Shown here piece by piece: positions 39,216-47,986 of a stretch of 64,000 bases of DNA. The notes beneath the pieces are model-generated. The model had not been told where the DNA came from. It worked only from the letters and a program-made list of their open reading frames with translations, and ran no database searches. Origin of the DNA: Atrina japonica (lineage: Eukaryota; Mollusca; Bivalvia; Pterioida; Pinnidae); contig BROG01000367.1 in NCBI GenBank assembly GCA_030159075.1, positions 310,001 to 374,000 on the forward strand, written 5' to 3'. Every line of letters starts with the position of its first letter. The first letter of the stretch is position 1. The position numbers and the translations under genes were made by a program.

Positions 39216-39261
39216 GGAAAGTCCTCTGACGCACGAGGGGAATTCCAAATTGGAAATTCCC
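39216..39261. promoter_or_regulatory. Cluster of three kappaB-like sites upstream of the IkappaB gene
   Basis: Two perfect matches to GGGRNNYYCC: GGGGAATTCC at 39237-39246 and GGAAATTCCC (complement GGGAATTTCC) at 39252-39261. A third, one mismatch from the classic GGGACTTTCC, is at 39216-39225 on the minus strand. They lie about 215-260 bp upstream of the IkappaB ATG. Vertebrate NFKBIA and Drosophila cactus are both induced by Rel factors, so an autoregulatory loop is the natural reading. No canonical TATA box is evident. Confidence 0.75.
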
Positions 39262-39370
39262 AATGGCGCTTCGCAAAGTCGGGATCGCGCACGCTCTCAA
39301 TAATATAAAGTTACCAAGACGAAACGGAAATAACAATTCATTCATCATGTCCTTGATATAAATACATAAA

Positions 39371-39549
39371 TATAGACCCTTTCACGATAACTGCGGTCCT
39401 GTAACTTTGAGGGAATAAATGATACAGCTACCCGCAAAAATATAGACGTCGTTATAGTAACTGATTGTTTCTTGACGTAATTTTACGGGAATCTGTATCA
39501 TTTATTCCCTCAAAGTTACAGGACCGTAGTTATCGTGAAAGGGTCTATA
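39371..39549. mobile_element. Foldback MITE, copy 2
   Basis: Starts 'tatagaccctttcacgataa' and ends with its inverse 'ttatcgtgaaagggtctata'; the inner arms are also inverted. Opposite orientation to 13678-13855. About 370 bp upstream of the IkappaB start codon, just outside the kappaB cluster. Confidence 0.88.
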
Positions 39550-39550
39550 G

Positions 39551-40610
39551 TATATTATGTTCCGAGATTAATAGAAACTTTATACCTGCAGTCAAAAATT
39601 GGGATGGTTAATGAATGGATTATGCAATAAGTTTCTAGGGATAGTGTAAAGTAGCCTAGTCATTTAAAAGAATTTTGCATGGGCTCTCCCGCCCCGGTTT
39701 ACAAGAAACTGATAGGGAGAGAAATTTTTGAATTAAGAAATTTTTTTGTATGATTTCAATAACATTACTTTCATTCAAAGTCTACCAAACAGAAAACAGT
39801 TTAAGTCTTTTTTAAAATACAGAACGACACGTTCAGGAGACATTTTATAATAGGCTATGCATTAAAAATGCGACTACTATGCTACCCATTTTTGGTGGCG
39901 GTGGTTGTGGGGCAGCGACACCAGGACCAGGTGCCACCAAGTTTACTCCGTACTCAAGATAAAATTTATTTTATCATGGTTACTACTTGGATACCACGCC
40001 GGATTATTTTTACAACAGAGCCTGACATAGGCCTATATGTGTTATTATTTTTTTTTATCTATTTATAGGATAACAAATCTGGATGTGACTGTTCAATAGA
40101 AAATATTATATTTCACCATTCACATCATTAAACACCGCATCAAATTGATCATTTTTCAATACAGTAACGTAACCAAACTATTTTTATATTTCTGAGGATC
40201 CCAGCTTCTAACAAGCAATACTTTTTATCAATATTTTACAAAAATATATATAGTTGCATCATCAATTCAGTTTGATTCCTATTTTCATGCTAAAATCGCA
40301 AAAAGTTGGAACTTGAGTAAATTTGATGCTGAAGTAAGAAGTCTTTTCTGTTTTATTTGGAATTTTTTCTATTTACTTTCTCTTCTGTTCTTTGCTAGAG
40401 TATGTAAATATGTTTTATACATGATATATTTAAAGCCTACCATTGTTAGCCTATATATAGCTGTGCGTAGACGCGTTTCTTTTGACTTGAGTGTACTACC
40501 TCAATGTAAACCTTCGCATTTGTACAGTGGGTCTAAATAATGGGAGACGCCCGGGGTATATTCTTTTGACTTGGGCGTAACTGTCTCTAGTTACTTCATC
40601 ATTCAGATTT
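39551..40610. other. Intergenic, no gene seen
   Basis: AT-rich. Plus-strand frames of 66-75 codons at 39868 and 40313 have no recognisable content. Confidence 0.5.
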
Positions 40611-40614
40611 AACG

Positions 40615-40815
40615 TCCGCCTGATTCATTTTTGGGGTGTTTTACGCCAAACTGCGAAAGAAATTTCCCATGACTCGGCGGTGATCAGCTATAAATAAGTT
40701 AAAAGGAGAAAACCTGGTTATACCATAAAGGAACAAGACCACCAGTTAACTGGAAAACTTCCCTATGTGTTATAATTAGATCTATCGTGGTTTCAGCAGG
40801 GTCTGATTAAAGGTC
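40615..40815 (-). mobile_element. Degraded SINE
   Basis: Carries the complement of the shared SINE tail ('gtgttttacgccaaactg') at its plus-strand left end, and body features like 24150-24368 ('gaccaccagttaactgg'). The box B is decayed. Confidence 0.5.
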
Positions 40816-41439
40816 TTATTTGACAGCTTACTGGAATCAGTATTTGCTTAACATTTTTTTGGACGGGCATTTTTATAACATTGATAAATAATGATTTTTT
40901 TCAAAATTTTGTTTTCCTTTTTACTTCTTAGATTGATATTCAATAACAAAAAAGAGATATACACAAGCAGAAAAATTCTTAAAAGACCTATATATTTTTT
41001 GAAAATTGCTTGCAAAACCCAGGTTTGGCACTTGATAAACTCATTATTACTATTTGTATATGAATACCACACTGGACCTGGCTTCATTTCCCAAAAATAT
41101 ATAGAAAAATAAAATATTTATACCTGTGTATAGCTCTTATTTGTTATTCTACATCAAGTTAAAGTAAAAAAAAATCGAAATATTTTTTCTTGGGTAAACA
41201 CAGCAAATGCCCCTTTATATTTCGTTGATTTTAACTATAGGAAATATGCATTTCATACTTTTGTGTATAATTATGATGGCCAGCTCTTAACATTTTACTG
41301 ATGACAACTGCTGTTGACGACGATTAAAAAATCAATTCAAATAATACACAAGAGTTTTTCTTCAGATTGCCAGTTTGCGTCAGCCAGCATATGATATCAC
41401 CTGAGCCCAAGACTCAATATAATGACCTGTTGCGATTGT

Positions 41440-42300
41440 CTTTTTTATATCCCCATCCTTTGTTAACTGTTACACATTTTCAACTTCTTCTCGAGAGCCA
41501 ACTGGCCAAATTTGAATCAAACTTGGTACTATCTCCTTATATCAGGCACGTGAAGCTGCGTAGTTTGGAGATATAATAGGTTAGGTTCCATAGTGGTTCC
41601 AAAAGGAGCCACAATGGTTTAAAACTTGCTGTCCATCTTTAAATATCTTCTTATGAACCAATGATCAAATTTCTTTGAAATTTGGTATGCCTGATTGTTA
41701 GGTCGACAATAGCTACAAAGTTTGTAAATGAAAACAAACCATGAGGGGCTCTTAAAATTGCATGTAGTAGTAATCTACAGTGTTAGACAAACGGCCTATT
41801 AACTCAAAATAATTGACCTTCTGTATAAGACCCAAGGTCATGGGGTCAAAGGTCAAAATCATAGACAATTAAGTAAATGGATAATATAAGTTTTTGGTCT
41901 TTTTTAAAAAAACATTTTTTACTCCCGAAGAACAAAATCGACCTATTTAAACCAAACTTGGTAGGAACTATCCCCGTGCGAAGCTGCAAATAATTTGCAC
42001 GTAAACAAGGAGCTGAAAACCATAGATGCTTAAAAAGGGCTCAGACTTGGTATATCTATAAACTGAATATAAAAAGTGTTCAGACTTGGTATATCTATAA
42101 ACTGAATATAAAAACGGCTCAGACTTGGTATATCTATAACTCAATATTCTTCTCGTGAACCAGTAGCTAGTCAGCATGTTCCCACAACAATAATTAATTT
42201 TACTCAGATGACCATTAAGGCCAAATTGGTCTCTTCTTATACATGAAATCTTATAGAAAAGAACAAGTAACATTGGTATGTGGATTTTCCAGGTTTTCTA
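41440..42300. repeat. Degenerate repeat region with a 39-bp tandem
   Basis: Loosely repeated blocks 'ccaaatttgaatcaaacttgg' (in parts) and 'cttcttatgaaccaa' recur. At 42030-42150 a 39-bp unit ('cagacttggtatatctata' plus 'aactgaatataaaaa') occurs about three times. The minus-strand frame 41968-42273 reads through it and is not a gene. Confidence 0.65.
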
Positions 42301-42967
42301 AAAATAAGTCTTTCGCGATAATGTAGATTTTACCCTCATTTATATTTAAAGGCTTTAATACTGGAATGCCATTGTCTCACTCTTAACGGAAACAGATGAA
42401 TGAATAGTTTATTACAGAACAAGCGAAAAAGATATAAAAGACGATGACTAAAGTTACCGAGACAGATAAACATCAAAACGGGAACATTTGAGCCACCCAA
42501 TTGAGCTTGCTCGCTTTCAAGCTTTCGCTGGTTACAGGGAGATAACTCCAGAATAGTATCACGGTACTATTTTTTTATAGACACAATGAGTGCCCGATAC
42601 AGTCGCACCAGCTTTATAGAGTAATTAGGGTTAAACTTTTCCGAACAGCCAATACTCGGACTCATGGTATATAGCCTATAGTTTTCTTTTTATATAAGTT
42701 CGGCATAAAATAATGTTACTTAATAAATTTGACCATGATTATAACATAATATATCAATCCATCCGCACATGACTAGGAAATCGGGGAAAAACCCAATAAC
42801 TCATGTGTACTGAAAAAACCACACATAAAGACATACACACACACACACCAAACTTGGTAAAAATTTCCCCCTTTTAACAGAAATGCTTCAAACTTTACAT
42901 AATTATCAATTTTTATATATCTTTTTCTCAAACTCTTAACAGAAGGGCTATATTTGTCAATTGTTTT

Positions 42968-42970
<3 letters not shown>

Positions 42971-43042
<72 letters not shown>
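42971..43042. repeat. (AT)n microsatellite
   Basis: Uninterrupted AT run of about 72 bp. Confidence 0.95.
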
Positions 43043-43044
<2 letters not shown>

Positions 43045-43162
43045 CAGGCTGATTTAGATTAATAATTATTAATAAAATATGTTTTGATTTAATTAGTATG
43101 GTTTGTGTTTATTTATTTCATTCTCATCACTTTCATCACTTCATCTTCACATAAATTCAACA

Positions 43163-43385
43163 CATTGTATATCATATTCATACATCATCTGTATTGGTTT
43201 TAAATATTAGACACTTTGTTGTGGTCAGTCATTGTTGGTGACCTCAACACAATGTTTATCATATTCATACATCATCTGTATTGGTTTTAAATATTAGACA
43301 CTTTGTTGTGGTCATTGTTGGTGACCTCAACACATTGTTTATCATATTCATACATCATCTATATTGGTTTTTAATATCAGACACA
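43163..43385. repeat. Tandem repeat, units about 84-88 bp, 2.7 copies
   Basis: 'caacaca(t/a)tgt(a/t)tatcatattc' followed by 'acatcatctgtattggtttt' and 'gacactttgttgtggtca' repeats three times. The last, partial unit ends less than 10 bp from the start of the virus-like element at 43394. Confidence 0.85.
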
Positions 43386-44027
43386 GTACTAATAGGCAGC
43401 CCCAGAGCGATTTTTGAATTTTGCCGACAGGGGGCGCCACCAGTGGCACTGTTGAGGACGTCACCAGAATCAGAGGTCAGCGGCTAAAGATAGAAGTTGG
43501 GTATTTCCAGTTTTGGGCCGAGAGTGAATCTATTTTTAGAACCAACACTTTGGGTTTTTCCAGCTTTGAGACTTGGAGTGAAATCAGTAGTAGGTGTCGC
43601 CAGAGTCGGCGAGAGTTAACGAGAATTCGGGAGAGTTGCCGATCATGTATCAAGCGTACAAGCGCGAGAAGCGATAGGCCGAGCTAGTAACCGCGAGTCA
43701 AGCTTGAACATGTTATCATTGTACTAAGACTGTAGAGTTTGTACAAAGGGAGATCACTCTGTATAGACTCTAGGATTGGAACAAAGGGAAATTACTCTGT
43801 AGAGACTCTAGGGTTGGAACAAAAGGGAGATTACTCTATATGGACTATACACTAAACCAGAGAGGGAAGGATGGATAGTGAAACCGGATGTATAGGAAGG
43901 GTAGTCATCTTGGATATGCAATCATGGGATATCTAGTTTCATGGATAGACAGGGAGGGATACTTAATTTTACCGGAAACGACAGACTGACATATCTCACG
44001 GCAAGAGAGAAACATATAACATGAAGT

Positions 44028-44265
44028 GTGGAAGGTACTCAAAGTTTGCAAAGTGATTAAGTGTAACGTTCTCAAAGTTTGCAAAGTGATCAAGTGTGTA
44101 ACGTTCTCATGTTTCAGAGTTTGCAAAGAGATCAAGTGTGTAATTTTCTCATGTTTCAAAGTTTGTAAAGTGATCAAGTGTGTAATGTTCTCATGTTTCA
44201 AAGTTTGCAAAGTAATCATGTGTATAACGTTCTCATGTTTCAAAGTTGCAAAGTGTGCAACGTTC
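44028..44265. repeat. 42-bp minisatellite, about 5-6 copies
   Basis: Unit contains 'gttctcatgtttcaaagttt' and 'gcaaagtgatcaagtgtgta'. The first units lack the 'atgtttc' block. Open frames on both strands follow from the multiple-of-three unit. It lies in the terminal region of element 1. Confidence 0.85.
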
Positions 44266-44521
44266 TAAGTTATGAAGTCTCAAATTTACAAACTTGTGAA
44301 GTTTGAAGTTGTTTACTGTTCTCTCGTTTCAACAAGTTTCAAAGTTCAGACAGTGAAAAAAGTATCTGTATTATTTTATATCGTTTTTGTACTTCTGTTA
44401 TATAAAATAATTATAATAATAATAATAAAAAAACACTCACCGAGAGGATTTTTCTGACGATTTTGACTCTTCGAGCTTCTGATGCCAAATGAGTTCACAT
44501 TCACTTAATATATTTTAGACT

Positions 44522-44532
44522 TACCACTACAC

Positions 44533-44622
<90 letters not shown>
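44522..44622. repeat. (CA)n microsatellite
   Basis: About 100 bp of uninterrupted CA directly beyond the 3' end signal of the minus-strand gene. Confidence 0.97.
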
Positions 44623-44625
<3 letters not shown>

Positions 44626-44638
44626 TACTTTCAGTTAA

Positions 44639-44678
44639 GGTTTCTTTTCCAATAAGATGGGTGGCACTTAAAAGGGCC
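44639..44678 (-). terminator. Histone-type 3' end: stem-loop plus purine box
   Basis: Minus strand: GGCCCT-TTTA-AGTGCC at 44678-44663 (one stem mismatch), flank ACCCA, then a 12-nt interval from the stem and GGAAAAGAAACC at 44650-44639. This matches the SLBP/U7 snRNA processing signal of replication-dependent histone mRNAs. Confidence 0.8.
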
Positions 44679-44930
44679 GTTTGTTTTAGGGTTAAAAACT
44701 CTATGACTCCTAGGCAACAGCAGGCCTTCTTTTCTGCTGCACGGGTCTCAGCGGCTTTACAAAATCTGATTGTCCCGGCCTTCTGGCGTTCGTGAAACAC
44801 CCACTCTTGGGACGCCGTCTTTAACTTGATAATATACCAGGGTTTTACCCTCCAAAACAGCTCCGCGTTGATCATTGTTGAAAGCATTGGGTCTTCTGAA
44901 ACGAATTGCGGTGTAAAAAGTCGCGCACAG

Positions 44931-44941
44931 CTTTTTATATG
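44931..44941 (-). promoter_or_regulatory. TATA box of the minus-strand small gene
   Basis: CATATAAAAAG on the minus strand. Initiation about 25-30 nt downstream would leave roughly 20 nt of leader before the ATG at 44887. Confidence 0.6.
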
Positions 44942-45107
44942 AGCAGTATAGCGCACGCGACGTACTCCGTCTCATCAACTTTGACCTCTTTGATGATTGG
45001 TCTGTGTCGTTGGGGACGTGATTCCACCAATGAAAAAGCAAGCAGTGATAGACACCTAGGAGAAATCAGTCTAAGAGTGATAAAATAAATCAAACATAGA
45101 GTATGCT

Positions 45108-45347
45108 ATGGAATACGCTATGGAACGAGAAAACGAACCTGTGACGGTATATGATACCAAACAGATTATTCGTGATACCAAAGAGAAGTTACGGAAAATT
45201 GATGTGAACTTTCATCAGGGAAAAGAAGATGTTCACCTGAGACGAATTGTACTTCTCAATTCTGTATTGGGGTTTGGGCGAGAACAGAGAAAACGTAAGC
45301 AGTTGAACGAGAAGTGTTTGCCGTTTAAGAAGAGATTCTGTTCATGA
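45108..45347 (+). CDS. Small basic protein of element 1, unknown function
   Basis: 79 codons, charged and probably helical, with no recognised domain. It ends in the basic tail LPFKKRFC, close to LPLKKRRC at the end of the convergent gene 45559-45918, so both may share a nuclear-targeting or DNA-contact tail. The stop is 25 nt before a histone-type stem-loop at 45373. An A/T-rich 'gataaaataaat' about 25 bp upstream may be the TATA element. An ATG at 45103 in another frame gives only a very short peptide. Confidence 0.65.
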   Translation: MEYAMERENEPVTVYDTKQIIRDTKEKLRKIDVNFHQGKEDVHLRRIVLLNSVLGFGREQRKRKQLNEKCLPFKKRFCS

Positions 45348-45372
45348 ATCATGGCAGATAGTAAAAAACAAC

Positions 45373-45412
45373 GGTTCTTTTCAGGACCACTTATATCTTA
45401 CGAAAAGAAACC
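45373..45412 (+). terminator. Histone-type 3' end of the plus-strand small gene
   Basis: GGTTCT-TTTC-AGGACC at 45373-45388 (one T-G wobble), preceded by ACAAC and followed by ACTTA; 12 nt later CGAAAAGAAACC at 45401-45412. The loop TTTC is the metazoan histone consensus. Confidence 0.88.
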
Positions 45413-45505
45413 TTAAACTGAATGTGCAGTGTATACAATGAGATGAGTTATAGGGGTATGAGAAGAAGTGTATTAAGTATGTGTAGCATATCTCAATACA
45501 GTTTA

Positions 45506-45545
45506 GATTACTTTTCTAATGAGTTGGGTGACCCTGAAAAGGGCC
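45506..45545 (-). terminator. Histone-type 3' end of the minus-strand small gene
   Basis: Minus strand GGCCCT-TTTC-AGGGTC at 45545-45530 (one G-T wobble), flank ACCCA at 45529-45525, and AGAAAAGTAATC at 45517-45506 after the same 12-nt interval. The stem begins 13 nt after the stop of 45559-45918. Confidence 0.88.
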
Positions 45546-45558
45546 GTTTGATATGTTA

Positions 45559-45918
45559 CTAATATTGACAGTAACATCTTCTCTTTTTCAGAGGTAAGCG
45601 TCGTTCTGCTTCCAGTAAATCATCTTTTTTTCTCTTGATAGTCATGATGATCGGTATCTGCAGTTGGCGAAAACTAGCTCTAATCTGTTTTCTAGTACAA
45701 ACATACTGAGCTGGCAGTTGGTCTAAGCACTGTCGGTACTGCCGGTCGAGTTGATCCCTGACTTTCTGTGAGGTTTGCTGTTGTTTCAGTTTCCTCCATC
45801 TCTGATTAAGTTTCATCTGTATGATCTGATAGTAACGATCACACTGCATCGTGGTAATTTTTTTCTTCTGTTGTAACAGAATAATTTTCTGAATAGCTTC
45901 TGCATAGATGCTCTCCAT
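45559..45918 (-). CDS. Small basic coiled-coil-like protein of element 1, unknown function
   Basis: 119 codons, rich in Q, K and R, with long predicted helices (LLQQKKK, QRWRKLKQQQ, RDQLDRQYRQC). It ends RLPLKKRRCYCQY, a nuclear-localisation-like tail similar to that of 45108-45347. No family recognised. Convergent with 45108-45347; their stem-loops lie 141 nt apart between the two stops. A DNA-binding or virion-associated role is only a guess. Confidence 0.7.
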   Translation of the reverse strand: MESIYAEAIQKIILLQQKKKITTMQCDRYYQIIQMKLNQRWRKLKQQQTSQKVRDQLDRQYRQCLDQLPAQYVCTRKQIRASFRQLQIPIIMTIKRKKDDLLEAERRLPLKKRRCYCQY

Positions 45919-46016
45919 TATAGTTTTCTTGGTTTCTCTAAACGATGTTCAGCAAGTAGGAGAAGAAACGCTCACACCCTGCTGAGATGTCTAAGAGTCT
46001 ATAGTCATTGCTTGAT

Positions 46017-46133
46017 ATGACTGAATGCATAAACATGTGGGGTGAAGTAGAAGAAAAAGAAGAATGGATGGTTTGCGCCGCTATAGTGGGAATTTTGAAA
46101 AAAAGAAAAGGAGAAAGACAGCGGAGCAAATGA
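46017..46133 (+). CDS. Possible 38-residue basic-tailed protein of element 1
   Basis: Short frame: an acidic start (EVEEKEE), a hydrophobic patch (VCAAIVGIL) and a basic end (KKRKGERQRSK). Supported only by its place: 47 nt before the degenerate stem-loop at 46181, in the alternating-strand pattern of this element. It could be the remnant of a longer gene. Confidence 0.35.
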   Translation: MTECINMWGEVEEKEEWMVCAAIVGILKKRKGERQRSK

Positions 46134-46180
46134 GTAAAATACTTTTTATGCCATGACATATACAGCTAAAAATTAAAAAT

Positions 46181-46221
46181 GGTCCTTTTCATTGCCACCT
46201 TACATTTTACGAAAAGAAACC
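46181..46221 (+). terminator. Decayed histone-type 3' end
   Basis: GGTCCT-TTTC-ATTGCC at 46181-46196 has lost two stem pairs but keeps loop and flank (ACC). CGAAAAGAAACC follows at 46210-46221, identical to the box at 45401 and to its relatives at 44650 and 62361. Confidence 0.65.
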
Positions 46222-46301
46222 TATAACTGATTAGAGTGACAGCAGTTCTATAGTCTCAACAATAAACATAGTCCCTTTGTACCCGTATTCTCTCTCTTTC
46301 T

Positions 46302-46458
46302 CTAAGTGTTACACGCTATTACTCTTGGTATCCCTCCAGAGAGTTTGTCATACAAATACTTCTTCTCATAGTTTGTCAATTGTGTTTTACACCATATCAC
46401 TCTGTGTACCTTTGTGTCTACCGTATAGATACTATGCTTAAACTCTAAGTGTACACCT
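46302..46458 (-). pseudogene. Open coding-like fragment, unknown
   Basis: About 50 codons bounded by stops, with no start codon and sensible composition (WCKTQLTNYEKKYLYD). It may be a relic exon or a frameshifted gene of element 1. No family recognised. Confidence 0.3.
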
Positions 46459-46824
46459 TATACCAAGACATAATACACAAACACCAGATCAATTTTTAAT
46501 AAGTTTAATACCCCACTAAAAACTATTTACAATAGTCGCCAGAGGATTAGGGTCGTCCCTCTGTGAGTATGTACAATGCATAAGAATGAACTTTGAAACA
46601 CTTATCACTTTGAAAACACTTAAAACTTTTGAAACACTGATAACTTTGAAACGTTCATAACTATGAAACAGTCTTGAAACACGCAAACAACTTTGTCTCA
46701 CTACTACGGTTGATCTTTCCCATACAGCACGGAGCAAAAGAACGTCAGCTTTTCTCCTAGATCGGTTGGTTCGGATTCCTTGACGCTGTGACACTGAACG
46801 TATTCAAATTATATCAGTACAAAA

Positions 46825-46956
46825 TCACATCATCGGTTTTCCTCCGTTCTTGAGCATCAAGTTGAGTTTACGCTTGGCTACTGTAGAAGTCTGTTCATGA
46901 CATTCATAAGCCCATTGACCTGACTGATGACATTTTGTGGAGACAACATCTGCATC
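46825..46956 (-). pseudogene. Possible zinc-knuckle (ZCCHC10-like) fragment
   Basis: The frame contains KCHQSGQWAYEC followed by a basic helix-like AKRKLNLMLK and a stop. The pattern recalls the C-x2-C-x3-G-H-W-x-Y-E-C knuckle of ZCCHC10-type proteins, but the first cysteine is a serine and the histidine a glutamine, so metal binding would be lost. Partial and presumably dead. Assignment by motif recall only. Confidence 0.35.
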
Positions 46957-46978
46957 TCAGATTCCTATAGTAGAGTCT

Positions 46979-47530
46979 ATGGAAGCTGTAGCTGCAAAAT
47001 CAGCTATCATTTAAGATATCATCCCTCAACTTCTAGGAGATGATTACACTTGTGCAGAGGTTGAGCCAAAGGAAACAGCAACGACTGGTAGTATGATGGA
47101 TCAAATTTTAAAGGAGATAAAGGCTCAGGGGGAACGTCAACTGCAGGTCATCACAAGGCAAACAGAGGCGACACTAGAATTAAACAGGACGCTGTCAAAT
47201 TACTTTTACAGCAATGGTCCCAGACGCGGGTTGACGCCACAACCCCACGATCGGGAACCAACTCCTGTGTTGGAGAACACGATCATAAGAACCATTACTA
47301 TCGCCACCATAGAAGAACACATCAGAGACACGTCCCCAGGCACAGGCCCTTGTTGCCGAAAATATCTTATACCAAGAAGGGTGACAGATGGAGACTGTCT
47401 ACCAGTCTATTCAGGGAAAGAGTCCACCACAAAAGACATATGGAACACCACAAATGACATATGGAACACCACAAATGACATATGGAACACCACAAATGAC
47501 ACACAATTTACCTACAATGTATATAGATGA
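46979..47530 (+). pseudogene. Element-1 ORF with an in-frame stop, unknown function
   Basis: The frame opens at the ATG at 46979, is broken by TAA at 47012-47014, and continues to 47530; the intact part from the ATG at 47093 is 145 codons. The N-terminal half looks helical (QILKEIKAQGERQLQVITRQ). Near the end a 21-bp unit encodes three copies of DIWNTTN. In another frame the same DNA gives YGTPQM repeats and a hydrophobic tail, so a frameshift may separate an original C-terminus. No family recognised. Confidence 0.4.
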
Positions 47531-47650
47531 TTTATCATTTATTGTATTTTTTGTATTATGTGCATTTGATTATTTTTATTATAGGGTAAAATTACTAAAG
47601 GATATAAATATACATATGCATTGATTCCAACCATCGGATCTGAATAAAGA

Positions 47651-47986
47651 ACAATAAAACCTAACAGTTTTGGTGTTTGTCTTTTTATATTATAACAACA
47701 TCTGTGGCATACTGTGACACTGCCTACGTTGATGCATGAAACTTTGTTTACCTTCTATCATACGAGAACTTCCGGTTTGTGACGTACAACTAAGTGATAA
47801 GTTTGCGGAAGTTTGAATGTCAGAATTATCAAACTATATCAATGTAAAGACAGTACATGTTGTATTTTTAAGTGAGCGTGTTATTTTGTGAGATTTATGA
47901 GTAGAAATATTCTATTTATTAGTTAGATTTATATATTGTAAACTTTATCGAGTACAATATCATGAATTGTGAGCGTGATCATGTTT
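47651..47986. other. Spacer, no gene seen
   Basis: AT-rich sequence between the decayed element 1 and the large inverted repeat; the right end of element 1 should lie here or be lost. Confidence 0.4.

Larger units (their letters stand above)
44501..44887 (-). pseudogene. Small element-1 gene, probably broken at its 3' end
   Basis: Frame chosen from the ATG at 44887 because a TATA box lies 44-54 bp upstream (44931-44941). The first 70 or so codons are basic and cysteine-containing (AAEKKACCC) with no recognised domain. The frame then runs through the histone-type stem-loop at 44663-44678 into the CA repeat, which an intact gene with this 3' end would not do. A small indel close before the stem-loop probably removed the stop. 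Same place and strand as 62379-62732 in element 2, but no clear protein similarity is seen. Confidence 0.5.
43394..47650. mobile_element. Decayed Polinton/Maverick-like element 1 (left part)
   Basis: The terminal region (43394-43740) matches that of element 2 at 61192-61870: both start AGGCAGC after 'aat', and share 'gagagtgaatctattttta', 'actttgggtttttcc', 'aggccgagct' and 'tcaagctt'. Inside are small genes on alternating strands with histone-type 3' stem-loops. No right terminal inverted repeat is visible before 61 kb, and the 47.0-kb ORF contains a stop, so the element is truncated and inactive. The Polinton label rests on the polymerase-like gene of element 2; no capsid, integrase or ATPase is seen here. 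The right boundary is a guess. Confidence 0.6.

Noticed and set aside
44757..45041. 94-codon minus-strand ORF overlapping the small element-1 gene
   Set aside because: The alternative frame has its ATG downstream of a TATA box (44931), while this one starts upstream of it. No motif supports it.
44639..46221. Remnant of a histone gene cluster
   Set aside because: Stem-loops are histone-like, but none of the adjacent frames resembles H1, H2A, H2B, H3 or H4. The same signals recur in the second virus-like element.
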